This document shows positions 16,703 through 27,200 of a stretch of DNA of 64,000 bases, piece after piece (within the stretch, counting starts at the first letter, position 1; each line of letters opens with the position of its first letter). The notes under the pieces are model-generated. The model searched no databases. It saw only the letters and a program-made list of their open reading frames with translations, and was not told where the DNA came from. The translations under genes were made by a program, and so were the position numbers. The DNA comes from Streptomyces sp. D2-8 (GTDB lineage: Bacteria; Actinomycetota; Actinomycetes; Streptomycetales; Streptomycetaceae): assembly GCF_023184515.1 (NCBI RefSeq), contig NZ_JAAHBP010000003.1, positions 1-64,000 on the forward strand, in the 5' to 3' direction.

Positions 16703-18628
16703 TCACCCCACGATGGTCGCGATGGGCAGCTTCTCGATCCGGATCGCCGACGCCTTGAACTCCGCCGTCCCCGCGATCGGGCAGTTCGCCTCGATCGTCA
16801 ACTGGTTGGTGTCCACCTCGTCCGGGAAGTGCATGGTCATGAAGGCGAGGCCCGGCCGCAGCGCGGTGTCCACCCACACGGGCGCGGTCACCGACCCGCG
16901 CCGCGAGGTCACCTGGACGTGCTCGCCGACCACGACCCCGTAGCGCTCGGCGTCCTCCGGGCTCAGCTCGATGAACTCCCCGCGCCGCAGCGGCGAGGCG
17001 TAACCGCCGCTCTGCACACCGGTGTTGTACGAGTCGAGCCGCCGCCCCGTGGTGAGCCGGATCGGGTAGCGCTCGTCGGTGAGGTCCACGGGCGGGTCGT
17101 GCCGCACGATCCCGAACGGAGCGAGCGGGCCGCGCCTTTCGGGGTCGGTCTCCCACAACCGGCCGTGCAGATAGGTGGGTTCGATCCCGTCCGTGCTCGG
17201 GCAGGGCCACTGAATGCCCTGGTGCTCCTCCAGGCGCTCGTACGTCATGCCGTAGTGGTCGGGCGAGACGGAACGGAGCTCGTTCCAGACGGTCTCGGCG
17301 TCGGCGTACTTCCAGTCGTGGCCGAGGCGGGCCGCGAGGTCGCAGATGATGTCGATGTCCTCGCGGGCCTCGCCGGGCGGGGTGACGGCCTTGCGGACGC
17401 GCTGGACCCGCCGCTCGCTGTTGGTGGTGGTGCCGTCGGTCTCCGCCCAGCCGGCCGTGGCGGGCAGGACGACGTCCGCGAGTTCGGCCGTCTTCGTCAG
17501 GAAGATGTCCTGCACGACCAGGAAGTCCAGGGCCTTCAGCCGCCGCACGGCCTGCTCGCTGTCCGCCTCGGACTGGGCCGGGTTCTCTCCGATGCAGTAG
17601 ACGGCCTTGAGTGTGCCGTCCTCCATCGCCTCGAACATCTCCGTGAGGTTCAGGCCGTAGTGGGGCCGGATCACGGTGTCCCAGGCCGACTCGAACTTCA
17701 GCCGGACGCTCGCGTCCAGGATGTCCTGGAACCCGGGCAGCCGGTTGGGGATCGCACCCATGTCACCGCCGCCCTGCACGTTGTTCTGCCCGCGCAGGGG
17801 CTGAAGGCCCGAGCCGTAGCGGCCGACGTGCCCGGTGAGCAGGGACAGGTTGATCAGGGCGCGGACGTTGTCGGTGCCGTTGTGGTGCTCGGTGATGCCG
17901 AGGGTCCAGCACAACTGGGCCCGTTCGGCCCGGGCGTAGGCGTGCGCCAGCTCGCGGATCGCCGCCGCCGGTACGCCCGTCACCTTCTCTGCGAGCGACA
18001 GCGTCCACGGCTCGACCAGGGCCCGGTACTCCTCGAAGCCGGTGGTCGCCCGCTCGATGAACGCTTCGTTCAAAAGCCCTGAATGGATGATTTCGCGGCC
18101 GATCGCGTGCGCCATCGGGATGTCCGTGCCGACGTTGAGCCCCATCCAGCTCTCCGCCCATTCGGCGGTCGAGGTCCGGCGCGGATCGACCGCGTACATC
18201 CGGGCGCCGTTCCTGATCCCCTTCAGCACGTGCTGGAAGAAGATCGGGTGCGCGAACCGGGCGTTGGAGCCCCACATCACGATGACGTCGGTGTGCTCGA
18301 TCTCCTCGTACGACGATGTCCCGCCGCCCGAGCCGAACGCCGCCGACAGGCCCGCCACGCTCGGGGCGTGGCAGGTGCGGGTGCAGGAGTCGACGTTGTT
18401 GGTGCCCATGACGACCCGGGCGAACTTCTGCGCCACGTAGTTCATCTCGTTGGTGGCGCGGGCGCAGCTGAACATGCCGAAGGCGTCGCGGTTGCGCCCG
18501 AGGCCCAGGGCAGCCCGGTCCAGGGCCTCCTCCCAGGTGGCCTGCCGGAACGGCTTGTCGCGGGAGTCCCGGACGAGCGGGTGGGTGAGCCGGGTGTAGG
18601 TCTTGGGGGTCCGGTCGCGTTTCCTCAT
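16703..18628 (-). CDS. Formate dehydrogenase catalytic (molybdopterin) subunit lacking its N-terminal 4Fe-4S domain
   Basis: A 641-residue molybdopterin oxidoreductase that should oxidise formate to CO2. Conserved blocks: SCARATNEMNYVAQKFAR, the active site VDSCTRTCHAPSVAGL with Cys86 where selenocysteine or cysteine ligates molybdenum, next to a His, then TGHVGRYGSGLQPLRGQNNVQGGGDMG and the C-terminal dinucleotide domain with RLTTGR. The protein begins directly at RLTHPLVRD, where family members already have a 4Fe-4S domain; that domain is fused to the C-terminus of the 14016-14876 product. The ATG at 18628 overlaps the upstream TGA by 4 bases. Cysteine use means no selenium requirement. Confidence 0.93.
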   Translation of the reverse strand: MRKRDRTPKTYTRLTHPLVRDSRDKPFRQATWEEALDRAALGLGRNRDAFGMFSCARATNEMNYVAQKFARVVMGTNNVDSCTRTCHAPSVAGLSAAFGSGGGTSSYEEIEHTDVIVMWGSNARFAHPIFFQHVLKGIRNGARMYAVDPRRTSTAEWAESWMGLNVGTDIPMAHAIGREIIHSGLLNEAFIERATTGFEEYRALVEPWTLSLAEKVTGVPAAAIRELAHAYARAERAQLCWTLGITEHHNGTDNVRALINLSLLTGHVGRYGSGLQPLRGQNNVQGGGDMGAIPNRLPGFQDILDASVRLKFESAWDTVIRPHYGLNLTEMFEAMEDGTLKAVYCIGENPAQSEADSEQAVRRLKALDFLVVQDIFLTKTAELADVVLPATAGWAETDGTTTNSERRVQRVRKAVTPPGEAREDIDIICDLAARLGHDWKYADAETVWNELRSVSPDHYGMTYERLEEHQGIQWPCPSTDGIEPTYLHGRLWETDPERRGPLAPFGIVRHDPPVDLTDERYPIRLTTGRRLDSYNTGVQSGGYASPLRRGEFIELSPEDAERYGVVVGEHVQVTSRRGSVTAPVWVDTALRPGLAFMTMHFPDEVDTNQLTIEANCPIAGTAEFKASAIRIEKLPIATIVG

Positions 18629-19596
18629 GCGGCGCTCCTCAGCGCGAGCAGGTCCGAGAGGGCGTGCACGGTGCGCAGGGTGGGCACCTCCACGCCGGTG
18701 ATCTCCGCCAGCTCGACGACCGCCGCCAGCAGCACGTCGAGTTCGAGCGGCTTGCCGCGCTCCAGGTCCTGGAGCGTGGAGGTGCGGTGGTCGCCGACCC
18801 GCTCGGCACCGGCGAGCCGGCGCTCGATGGAGACACCGACCTCGCAGCCGAGGGCCCGGGCGACCGCCAGCGTCTCGGTCATCATGATCTCGATGACCTT
18901 GCGGGTGCCGCCGTGCAGGCACATCTGCCGCATGGTCGCGCGGGCCAGGGCGCTGATCGGGTTGAAGGAGATGTTGCCGAGCAGCTTGACCCAGATGTCG
19001 CTGCGCAGGTCCGGTTCGACCGGGCACTTCAGTCCGCCCGCCCGCATGGCCTCGCTGAAGGCGAGACAGCGGGCGGAGCGGCTCCGGTCGGGCTCGCCGA
19101 CGGAGAACCGCGTGCCCTCCAAGTGCCGCACGATGCCCGGCCCTTCGAGTTCGGTCGCCGCGTAGACGACGCAGCCGACAGCCCGCTCGGGCGCGAGCAC
19201 CGCACTGACCGCGCCGTCCGGGTCGACACTCTCGACACGGTGGCCGTCGTACGGGCCGCCGTGCCGGTGGAAGTACCACCAGGGGATGCCGTTCTGGGCC
19301 GCGACGACCGACGTCGTCCCGTGCAGCAAGGGCGCGATCAGCGGCCCGCACGCCGCGTACGCGTTGGCCTTCAGGCCCAGGAAGACATGGTCGACCGGGC
19401 CGACCTCGGCCGGGTCGTCGGTGGCGTGCGGGCGCGCGGTGAAGTCGCCGCGTGGGCTGCGCACCCGGACTCCGTGCTGCCTCATGGCCGCCAGATGCGG
19501 TCCACGGGCGATGAGATGTACCTCGGCGCCCGCGCGGTGGAGCGCGGCGCCGACGTAGGCGCCGATGGCACCGGCGCCGAGAACTGCGACTTTCAC
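18625..19596 (-). CDS. Ketopantoate-reductase-family protein (PanE-like), first gene of the fdh operon
   Basis: A 323-residue NADPH-dependent reductase of the 2-dehydropantoate 2-reductase family. The N-terminal Rossmann motif is VAVLGAGAIGAYVGAALHRAG. AQNGIPWWYF and KLLGNISFNPISALARATM (catalytic Lys and Asn) are present, with a helical C-terminal domain. GTG start at 19596 has GGAG 7 bases upstream. Translational overlap with the formate dehydrogenase gene and the facing OFA transporter make a housekeeping pantothenate role less likely. PanE2 of Methylobacterium extorquens, same family, reduces oxalyl-CoA to glyoxylate; that function is my inference here. The stop overlaps the next gene's ATGA. 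Confidence 0.88.
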   Translation of the reverse strand: MKVAVLGAGAIGAYVGAALHRAGAEVHLIARGPHLAAMRQHGVRVRSPRGDFTARPHATDDPAEVGPVDHVFLGLKANAYAACGPLIAPLLHGTTSVVAAQNGIPWWYFHRHGGPYDGHRVESVDPDGAVSAVLAPERAVGCVVYAATELEGPGIVRHLEGTRFSVGEPDRSRSARCLAFSEAMRAGGLKCPVEPDLRSDIWVKLLGNISFNPISALARATMRQMCLHGGTRKVIEIMMTETLAVARALGCEVGVSIERRLAGAERVGDHRTSTLQDLERGKPLELDVLLAAVVELAEITGVEVPTLRTVHALSDLLALRSAA

Positions 19597-19695
19597 GGGA
19601 ACACTCCGTTCGGTTTGAGGGATACCGCGGAGGTGGCTGCCGTCCGGCCGCCCACGGGTCGCGTATGGCTCGCGGACGGCTTGTGTCGACGAAAT

Positions 19696-19709
19696 ATTGT
19701 CTACAGTAT
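19696..19709. promoter_or_regulatory. Candidate regulatory site attgtctacagtat
   Basis: It lies 100 bases upstream of the PanE-like gene and about 120 before the OFA transporter start, in an AT-rich stretch. Its complement carries ACTGTAGAC, which is repeated before the GntR/FCD gene at 31754. The oxc/sucC divergon at 60053-60076 has the related ACTGTATG. The size and T/A-rich ends fit a GntR/FCD operator. Confidence 0.5.
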
Positions 19710-20435
19710 GGAGGTTGGAGCGGCAAGGGTCCGTGCGCCGACCGTTCGGCGCATGCTGGATACCGCTCACCGCATACGGTCGACGCGCCGCCTTCTCAAC
19801 TCCGTTGCGGATCCCTACCGTCCGGGGTTCATGAGTCCCCCAGTCGCGCCCCCGGGCTGGAGCCGCTGGCTCGTTCCGCCCGCCGCTCTCTCCGTACACC
19901 TCTCCATCGGCCAGGCCTACGCCTGGAGCGTGTTCAAGCCGCCCCTGGAGTCCGCGCTCGGCCTCAGCGGCACCCAGAGCGCGCTGCCCTTCCAGCTGGG
20001 CATCGTCATGCTGGGCCTGTCCGCCGCGTTCGGCGGCACACTCGTGGAGCGCAACGGCCCGCGCTGGGCGATGACCGTCGCCCCCTGGTCTGCTTCTCCT
20101 CCGGCTTCCTGCTCTCCGCGCTGGGCGCGTCCCTGGAGCAGTACTGGCTGATCGTGTTCGGCTACGGATTCGTCGGCGGCATCGGTCTCGGCATCGGCTA
20201 CATCTCGCCCGTCTCCACGCTGATCAAGTGGTTCCCCGACCGGCCCGACATGGCCACCGGTATCGCCATCATGGGCTTCGGCGGCGGTGCGCTCATCGCC
20301 TCGCCGTGGTCGGCCCAGATGCTGGAGTCGTTCGGCGGCGACAGCTCCGGCATCGCGCTGGCCTTCCTGGTGCACGGGCTGTCGTACGCCGTCTTCATGT
20401 TGCTGGGCGTGGTCTTGGTCCGGGTTCCGCGTCAT

Positions 20436-20483
20436 GCCCCCGGGGCGCGGGGAACTGCGCGACAAGCCCCCAGCGGCCCGCAG
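20436..20483. repeat. Streptomyces-type short repeat inside the transporter gene
   Basis: The core ggggcgcggggaactgcgcg, followed by acaagcccc, gives a small GC stem with a gaac-containing centre. I recall this sequence as a very common dispersed repeat in Streptomyces intergenic DNA. Here it lies within the central loop of the MFS reading frame and keeps that frame open, encoding a non-family stretch (HAPGARGTARQAPSG). Confidence 0.6.
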
Positions 20484-20740
20484 GTCTCCGCGAACCAGGC
20501 GCTGCGCACCCCGCAGTTCTGGTTGCTGTGGCTCGTGCTCTGCATGAACGTCACCGCCGGCATCGGCATCCTGGAGAAGGCCGCGCCGATGATCACGGAC
20601 TTCTTCGCGGACACCTCCACCCCGGTGTCGGTGACGGCCGCCGCGGGCTTCGTCGCGCTGCTCTCGGCGGCGAACATGGCCGGCCGCACCGGCTGGACGT
20701 CGACGTCCGACCTCATCGGCCGCAAGAACATCTACCGCCT

Positions 20741-20748
20741 CTACCTGG
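20741..20748. repeat. Left copy of 8-bp flanking direct repeat (ctacctgg)
   Basis: The last 8 bases of intact transporter sequence before the insertion. The same 8 bases occur at 30072-30079, where transporter sequence resumes, so this is a likely target-site duplication. Confidence 0.7.
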
Positions 20749-20824
20749 CGGTTGGAGGAGATGTGCGCGAAGCGCGCCGGGATCATGATCCCGGCGCGCT
20801 TCGCGCACATCTCCTCCAACCGCC
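20747..20824. repeat. 78-bp perfect palindrome at the left junction of the insertion
   Basis: Two 39-base arms are exact reverse complements, meeting at gatca/tgatc (centre 20785/20786) with no loop. The outermost bases are the last two of the flanking repeat. The arm begins cggttggaggagatgtgcgc, which resembles the reversed right end of the element (ggaggagat shared). It could be a folded-back transposon end, a very strong transcription barrier, or an assembly artefact. Confidence 0.9.
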
Positions 20825-21290
20825 CGAGGAACCGTTTTCCACGGGACTTTGGACCCGGAACCCCACGAAGGGTCACTTTGTGTAACCGTCGGAATCCGTA
20901 GGTGAGGTGATTCAGCAAGTGCCAGAGGCACCGCAGTCACGGGGTGCGCGCCCATGGTCGTGCCGAGCTCCAGTCGGCCGCCACGGTGTCGACTCAGCTG
21001 ACGAGCGGCTCCCTCGCGAGCGCCGTTCAAGATCTGATTCCGTTATGCGGCCAGTGGGCCGTCGGCTTGATCACGGTCGGCGCGCATGCGGAATCCGATC
21101 GCACGTGTGCCTCGAAACGTGTCATCCGCAGCCGAGGCACCCCCTTGATACACCTCATCGCCTTCAAGACCCCTTGATTCATCGGATGGTTGTACGCGCG
21201 GTCAGTGAAGAGAATCTCGCTCCCGTCATGGCCGGCGAGGTGCTTGGATCAACCGTCCGTATGTTCTGATTTTCAAGGAGCAACTGCTCG
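20825..21290. other. 466-bp non-coding leader upstream of the RHS gene
   Basis: No supported gene. GC is lower than in the surroundings. It contains an 8-bp inverted repeat (gtgcctcg at 21107 with its complement at 21133-21140), two near-repeats of ccccttgat, and a strong ribosome site (caaggag) just before the RHS start. The promoter of the RHS gene should lie here; I cannot place it exactly. Confidence 0.5.
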
Positions 21291-24200
21291 ATGAGACCTA
21301 CCGTGCCCGCTCCACAGGAGTGGGAGGGCTCTGTGCTGGCCTTCCAGCACCGCAGACGGGTGCTGCCGAGCATCGCGCTCGGTGCAGCCATCCTGCTGGC
21401 CGCGGAGACGGCGCTGCTGGTCGCGAACTCCGGTGATGCCGTGGCGCTCAGCCTGGGGTCGACTCAGGAGCCGGCGACCGCCGCTGCGAAGAAGCCGAGC
21501 GTCAAGGAGGCTGCCGACCTCCCCTCGGCTCGTGTCGCCGCCCGGCTGCACGGCCACCGGGTGGAGGCGCTGAGCGAGCGCACCGAGACGTCGACCACCT
21601 GGGCCAACAAGGACGGCAGCCTGACGACGGAAATGGCCGCCGGCCCGATCCGTTTCCGTGACCCGGACACCGGCCACTGGACCGACGTCGATGTCGACCT
21701 GTACGAGGTGAGCGGCGGGGTGGAGCCCAAGGCCCATCCCGACGGGCTGCGGCTGGCCGGCAGGACCGGGACCCCGGCGAAGTCGCTGACGGCGGCGCGT
21801 GAGGCCAAGGCCACCGACCTCGTGACCCTGGGCGAGGGCGATGAGCAGATCACCCTGCAGTGGAAGGGCGGCCTGCCCAAGCCGAAGCTGGACGGGACGC
21901 GGGCGGAGTACGTCAACGCCGTTCCCGGCGCGGACGTGGTGGTCGAGGCCACGCGTACCGGTTTCGAGCAGTTCGTCGAGATCAAGCAGCGCCCCGGTAC
22001 GGGTGGCTACTCGTACACGCTGCCGCTGCAGGCCAAGGGCCTGAAGGTGAAGCAACTCGCCGACGGCAGCGTGCAGTTCACCGACAAGAAGAACAAGAAG
22101 CGGGCCGTGATGCCCGCTCCGGTGATGTGGGACTCCACCGTCGACAAACGGTCCGGTGAGCACACCCGCAAGGCCGAGGTCGGCCTGAAGGTCGTACGCA
22201 AGGGCTCCTCCGTCGACCTGGTGATCACGCCGGACGCCGAGTTCCTCGCCGACCCGGACACGCAGTACCCGGTCACTGTGGACCCGTCCACCTCGTCGCT
22301 GTCCAACGTTTTCGACACCTACGTCCAGCAGGGCGAGACGGTGGACTGGTCCGCCGACACCGAACTGGACTTCGGCAACCCGGGCACGAAGAATGCGGAC
22401 GGCACGCCGCGCACGGCGCAGTCGTTCATCTCGTGGAACACCACGCCCGTCCAGGACGCGCTGGTCTTGGACGCGAAGCTGTCGCTGTGGAACTTCCACT
22501 CCGGCAACACGGACTGCAAGCTCTACCCGTGGGAGGTGTGGGCCTCCGGTGCGGCATCCACCTCCAGCCGGTGGACGAACCGTCCGACGATGACGGCGAA
22601 GAAGGCCACCTCGACGGAAACGCGCGGCAACGCCGGATGCTCCACACAGCCGGACGGCTGGATCAACGCCGACGTGACGACCCTTGTGCAGGAGTGGGCC
22701 TCCGCCAAGACCACCCGCGGTCACATGGGCATCCGTGCCACGGACGAGTCGGTCATCGCGCAGTGGAAGCGGGTCAACTCCGCCAACGCCGCGTCCAACC
22801 CGCCGAAGCTGGTGGTGAACTACAACTACCGGCCGCGCACCGGCACCAAGCAGGAGGCCGGCCCGCCGTACTTCTCCTACAGCGGCGCCTACACGGTGAA
22901 CACCACCACGCCGACGCTGCGGGACACCTTCGTCGACGCCGACGGTGACAAGGTCAACGGCACCTTCCAGATCTTCGACAACGCCACCAACACGCAGGTC
23001 GGCGACGTCATCGTGTCGAAGTACGTGCCCTCCGGGCAGGTCGCCTCGGTGACCGTCCCGTCCGGCGTGCTGACCAACGGCAAGACGTACAAGTTCCGCA
23101 CCTCGCCGTACGACGGCGCGCACTACAACACCGGCTGGTCGGCCTGGAAGACCTTCACCGTCGACACCAGCGCCCCGTCCGCCCCGACGAACATCACCTC
23201 CACGGACTACCCGTCGGGCGCCTGGGTCAAGGGCGTCGGCCAGGCCGGCACCTTCACCGTCACTCCGCCCGCCGCCGACCACAACTGGCTCGAATGGTCG
23301 CTGGACGGCGTGACCTGGACCAAGGTCGCCACCGGCGGCTCCAGTGCCGCCAAGGCCATCTCCATCACCCCGCCGAAGAACGGCACCCACACGCTCCAGG
23401 TCCGCGCGGTGGACAAGGCGGACAACAAGTCCGAGGCCCGCGAGTACACCTTCCACGCCGGCCCCGGCGGCTTCATCCAGCCGTCGGACGGGGAGCGCAC
23501 CGCCCGCCGTCTGCCGCTGGTCGCCGAGGCCGACGCGTCCAAGTACAACGCGGTGTCCTTCTCCTGGCGCCGCTCCGAGGCCGACGCCTGGGTGAGAATC
23601 CCGGCCGGGGACGTCACCTCCGGCGGAAACCCGCTCACCACCTGGCCGGTGGCGCTGACCGGTGGAAAGAACGCACAACTGGTGTGGAACGCGGCCGGGA
23701 CCGTCGACCCTGACGGCTCCGTGCAGATCAAGGCCGACTTCACCGGGCCGAACAGCGCCTCCGGCAGCACCGAGCCGCTCACCGTCGTCGTCGACCGCAA
23801 CGCCGACGGCGCCGCGACGAGCGAGGTCGGCCCGGGCAGCGTGAACCTGCTGACCGGCGATTACGTTCTCTCGGACACCGACGCATCCGCGTTCGACCTG
23901 GAGATCTCCCGTACCGCCTCTTCACGCCGGCCCGAGCAGGGCGCCAAGCAGGAGGGGCAGGCCCCGGTCTTCGGCAAGGAGTGGGTGGTCGGCACCGCCT
24001 CGGAGCTCACCGAGTCCGAGTTCAGCCACATCCGCAAGACCTCCGACACCGCCGTCGACGTGGTCCTGCTGGAGGGCGATGCCATCCACTTCACCGCCAA
24101 CGCGAACAAGACCGGCTGGATCGCCGAACCCGGATCCGAGGACCTGACGCTCACCGGCGGCGTCACCGGTTCGTTCACGCTCTCGGACACCGAGGGCACC

Positions 24201-27200
24201 GTCACCGAGTTCACGAAGCCCGACCCGGCCGCCACCACCTGGCAGGTGTCCAGCACCCTCCTGGACGGTCTGGCGCAGTCGTCCACCACCGTGGTGTCCG
24301 AAGCGGTGACGGTCGACGGCAAGAAGCTGGCCCGGCCCAAGCGGGTCATCGCGCCGACCTCCGCCGCGTCCGCCGCCACCTGCACCGCGTCCCCGACGAC
24401 CAAGGGCTGCCGCGCCCTGGAGTTCGTCTACGCCTCCTCCACCACCGCCACCGCCACCGCCTTCGGTGACGTCAGCGGCCAGGTGAAGGAGATCCGTATG
24501 TGGTCCACGGAGCCCGGCGCGGCCGCGGCGACGTCGAAGACCGTGCAGACGTACCGGTACGACGGCGAAGGCCGCCTGCGCCAGGCCTGGAACCCGCTGG
24601 TCACCCCGGCGCTGAAGACCGAGTACGGCTACGACGCCGCGGGCCGGGTCACCGGCTTCACGAAACCCGGTGAACTCCCGTGGACCTTCACCTACGGCAC
24701 GGCCGGTTCCGGTTCCGCCGCCGGTGACGGCATGCTGCTCAAGGCGAGCCGGTCCGGCCTCCAGTCGGGGACGGCCGCCACGGAGCAGGGCACGGCCGCC
24801 ACGAGCTTGGTGTACGGGGTGCCCCTCACCGGCGCCGCGGCACCGTATGCCATGGGTGCCGCCGACGTGAAGGCATGGGGGCAGACCGATGCTCCGACGG
24901 ACGCCACCGCGGTCTTCCCCGCGGACGCCGTTCCGGCCTCCCACACGGGCGGTTCGCTGACCGCGACCGCCTACAAGCGCGCCGAGGTGCACTACCTCGG
25001 GGTCTCCGGCCGCGAGGTCAACTCGGCCTCCCCCGGCGGTCACATCACCACCACCGAGTACGACCGGTTCGGCAACACCGTGCGCGAATTGTCGGCGGCC
25101 AACCGAGCCGTCGCGCTCGGCCTCGGCGCCGACGACCGGGCGGCCCAGGCGGAACTGGGCATCGCCCAGGTCTCCTCCGCCGAGCGCGCCGAGCTGCTGT
25201 CCACGCGCTCCGTCTACAACGAGGCCGGCACCCGGGAACTGGAGGAGTTCGGTTCGCTGCGGCGTATCGACCTCACCGCCGACCTGAAGTCCGGCACGAC
25301 CGTCCTGGTGCCGGCTGGCACCCCGGTGCTCGCCCGCACATGGACGGTGAACGAGTACGACGCGGGGCGTCCCACCGACGGCACCGCCAAGGTCAAGGAC
25401 CAGATCACCAAGGCGACCGTGGGCGCCCAGGTGCGTGAGCACCCCTCGGCGAAGGGCGAGAAGCGCGCCACGCAGACGGTCTACGACTGGGCCAAGGGCC
25501 TGTCCGTCAAGTCCGTCCAGGACCCGGGCGGTCTGGCGCTGACCACGACCACCGAGTACGACGCCCAGGGACGGGTCACCAAGCAGATACCACCCGGCTC
25601 CACCGGCTCGGACGCCGCCACGAGGGTGACGACGTACTGGTCCGCCACCGGCACCGGCGCCTGCGCCGGCCGCCCGGAGTGGGCCGACGCGGTGTGCAGC
25701 ACCGGCCCGGCCGGCGCGATCACCGGGGGTGGCAGCAACCCGGCCACCCTGCCCACCACGACCAGCGAGTACGACTGGTGGGGCCACCAGGCCAAGGTCA
25801 TCGAGACGTCCGGCAGCACGACCCGGACCACGACCACGACGTACGACTCCGCGGGGCGGCAGACCAAGGTCACGTTCAGCGGCGGCATCGGACAGGCCGT
25901 ACCGGAGGTGACCACGGAGTACGACCCGGCCAACGGCGAGGTGGCGAAGACCACGTCGGCGTCGGGCGGCACGATCACCAAGAAGTTCGACAGGCTCGGA
26001 CGGCTCATCTCCTACGCCGACGCCGACGGCGGCACCACGACGACCGAGTACGACCTGCTGGACCGCCCGGTCAAGGTCACCGACACGGCCCCGTCCACGG
26101 TGACCTACACCTACGACCACACGGTCGAGCCGCGCGGCCTGGCCACGAGGACCACCGACTCCGTCGCCGGCGCCTTCGAGGCCCGGTACGACGCGGACGG
26201 CTCCGTCAGCAGTGAGAAGCTGCCCGGCGGCTACACACTGCGGCAGCGCGAGGACACCGCCGGGGCCTCGCTGGAGCGCACGTACACGCGCGACAGCGAC
26301 GGCACCCTGGTCTACTCGGACACCATCACGCAGTCCATCCACGCCCAGAACACCAGCCACAGCGGCTGGTCCGAGCAGACGTTCCGGTACGACGCGACCG
26401 GACGCCTCACCACCGTCGAGGACACCGCCGACACCGTCTGCACCCGCCGTGTCTACGCCTTCGACGTCCGGACCAACCGCACGTCACTGACCAAGGCGAC
26501 CGGCGCGCCCGGCGCGGACTGCCCGACCAGCGGAGGCACCACCACCAACTCCACCTACGACAGCGCCGACCGCATCGTCGACTCCGGCTACACCTACGAC
26601 GCCTTCGGCCGGACCACCGCGGCTCCGGGCAACGGCACGATCGGCTACCACGTCAACGACCTGGTTCACCGCCAGACCGCCGACGGCAAGCGTCAGACCT
26701 GGAACCTGGACTCCGCGCAGCGGTTCCGTTCCTGGACGGTGGAGCGCGGCGGCGGCAGCACGTGGACCCTGGAGCAGTCCAAGGTCAACCACTACGACGG
26801 CGAGGAGGACAACCCCCGCTGGATCGTCGAGGACGTGGCCACCGGAGCCCTGACCCGTAACGTCGACTCCGCGAGCGGTGACCTGGCCGCCACCACCGGC
26901 AAGACCGGTGACGTGGTCCTCCAGCTCACCAACCTGCACGGTGACGTGGCCCTCCGACTGCCGCTGGACGCGGGCAAGGCGCCCGTCGCCCTGGACTCGG
27001 ACGAGTACGGCAACCCCCGGGCCGGGCAGCCGGCGACGCGCTACGCCTGGCTCGGCGGCAAGCAGCGGTCCACCGAGACCCTGACCGGTCTCACGCTGAT
27101 GGGCGTCCGCCTCTACAACCCCGCCACGGGCCGGTTCCTGTCCACGGACCCGATCTACGGCGGCAACGCCAACGCCTACGACTACTGTTCAGCCAACCCC

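Larger units (their letters stand above)
19831..20748 (+). pseudogene. 5' part of an OFA-family MFS transporter, frameshifted and cut by an insertion
   Basis: The frame begins at ATG 19831 (MSPPVAPPGWSRWLVPP) and reads as an oxalate/formate antiporter-type MFS protein: SIGQAYAWSVFKPPLESALG, then after the break GYGFVGGIGLGIGYISPVSTLIKWFPDRPDMATG and TSDLIGRKNIYRLYL. A run of five C at 20081-20085 holds two extra bases and shifts the frame. The loop near 20436-20483 contains a Streptomyces-type short repeat. At 20748 the reading frame stops being transporter and resumes at 30072. The gene would have served oxalate/formate exchange beside formate dehydrogenase; an intact paralogue lies at 53394-54782. 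Confidence 0.92.

Noticed and set aside
15029..18082. A 1017-codon open frame on the plus strand opposite the formate dehydrogenase genes
   Set aside because: It mirrors the codon pattern of the real genes on the other strand, is Arg/His/Asp-rich without family motifs, and has no ribosome site. Such antisense frames are expected at this GC content.
18625..19596. Reading the PanE-like gene as the housekeeping pantothenate enzyme
   Set aside because: It is translationally coupled to formate dehydrogenase and has no panB, panC or panD beside it. The family call stays; the pantothenate role does not.
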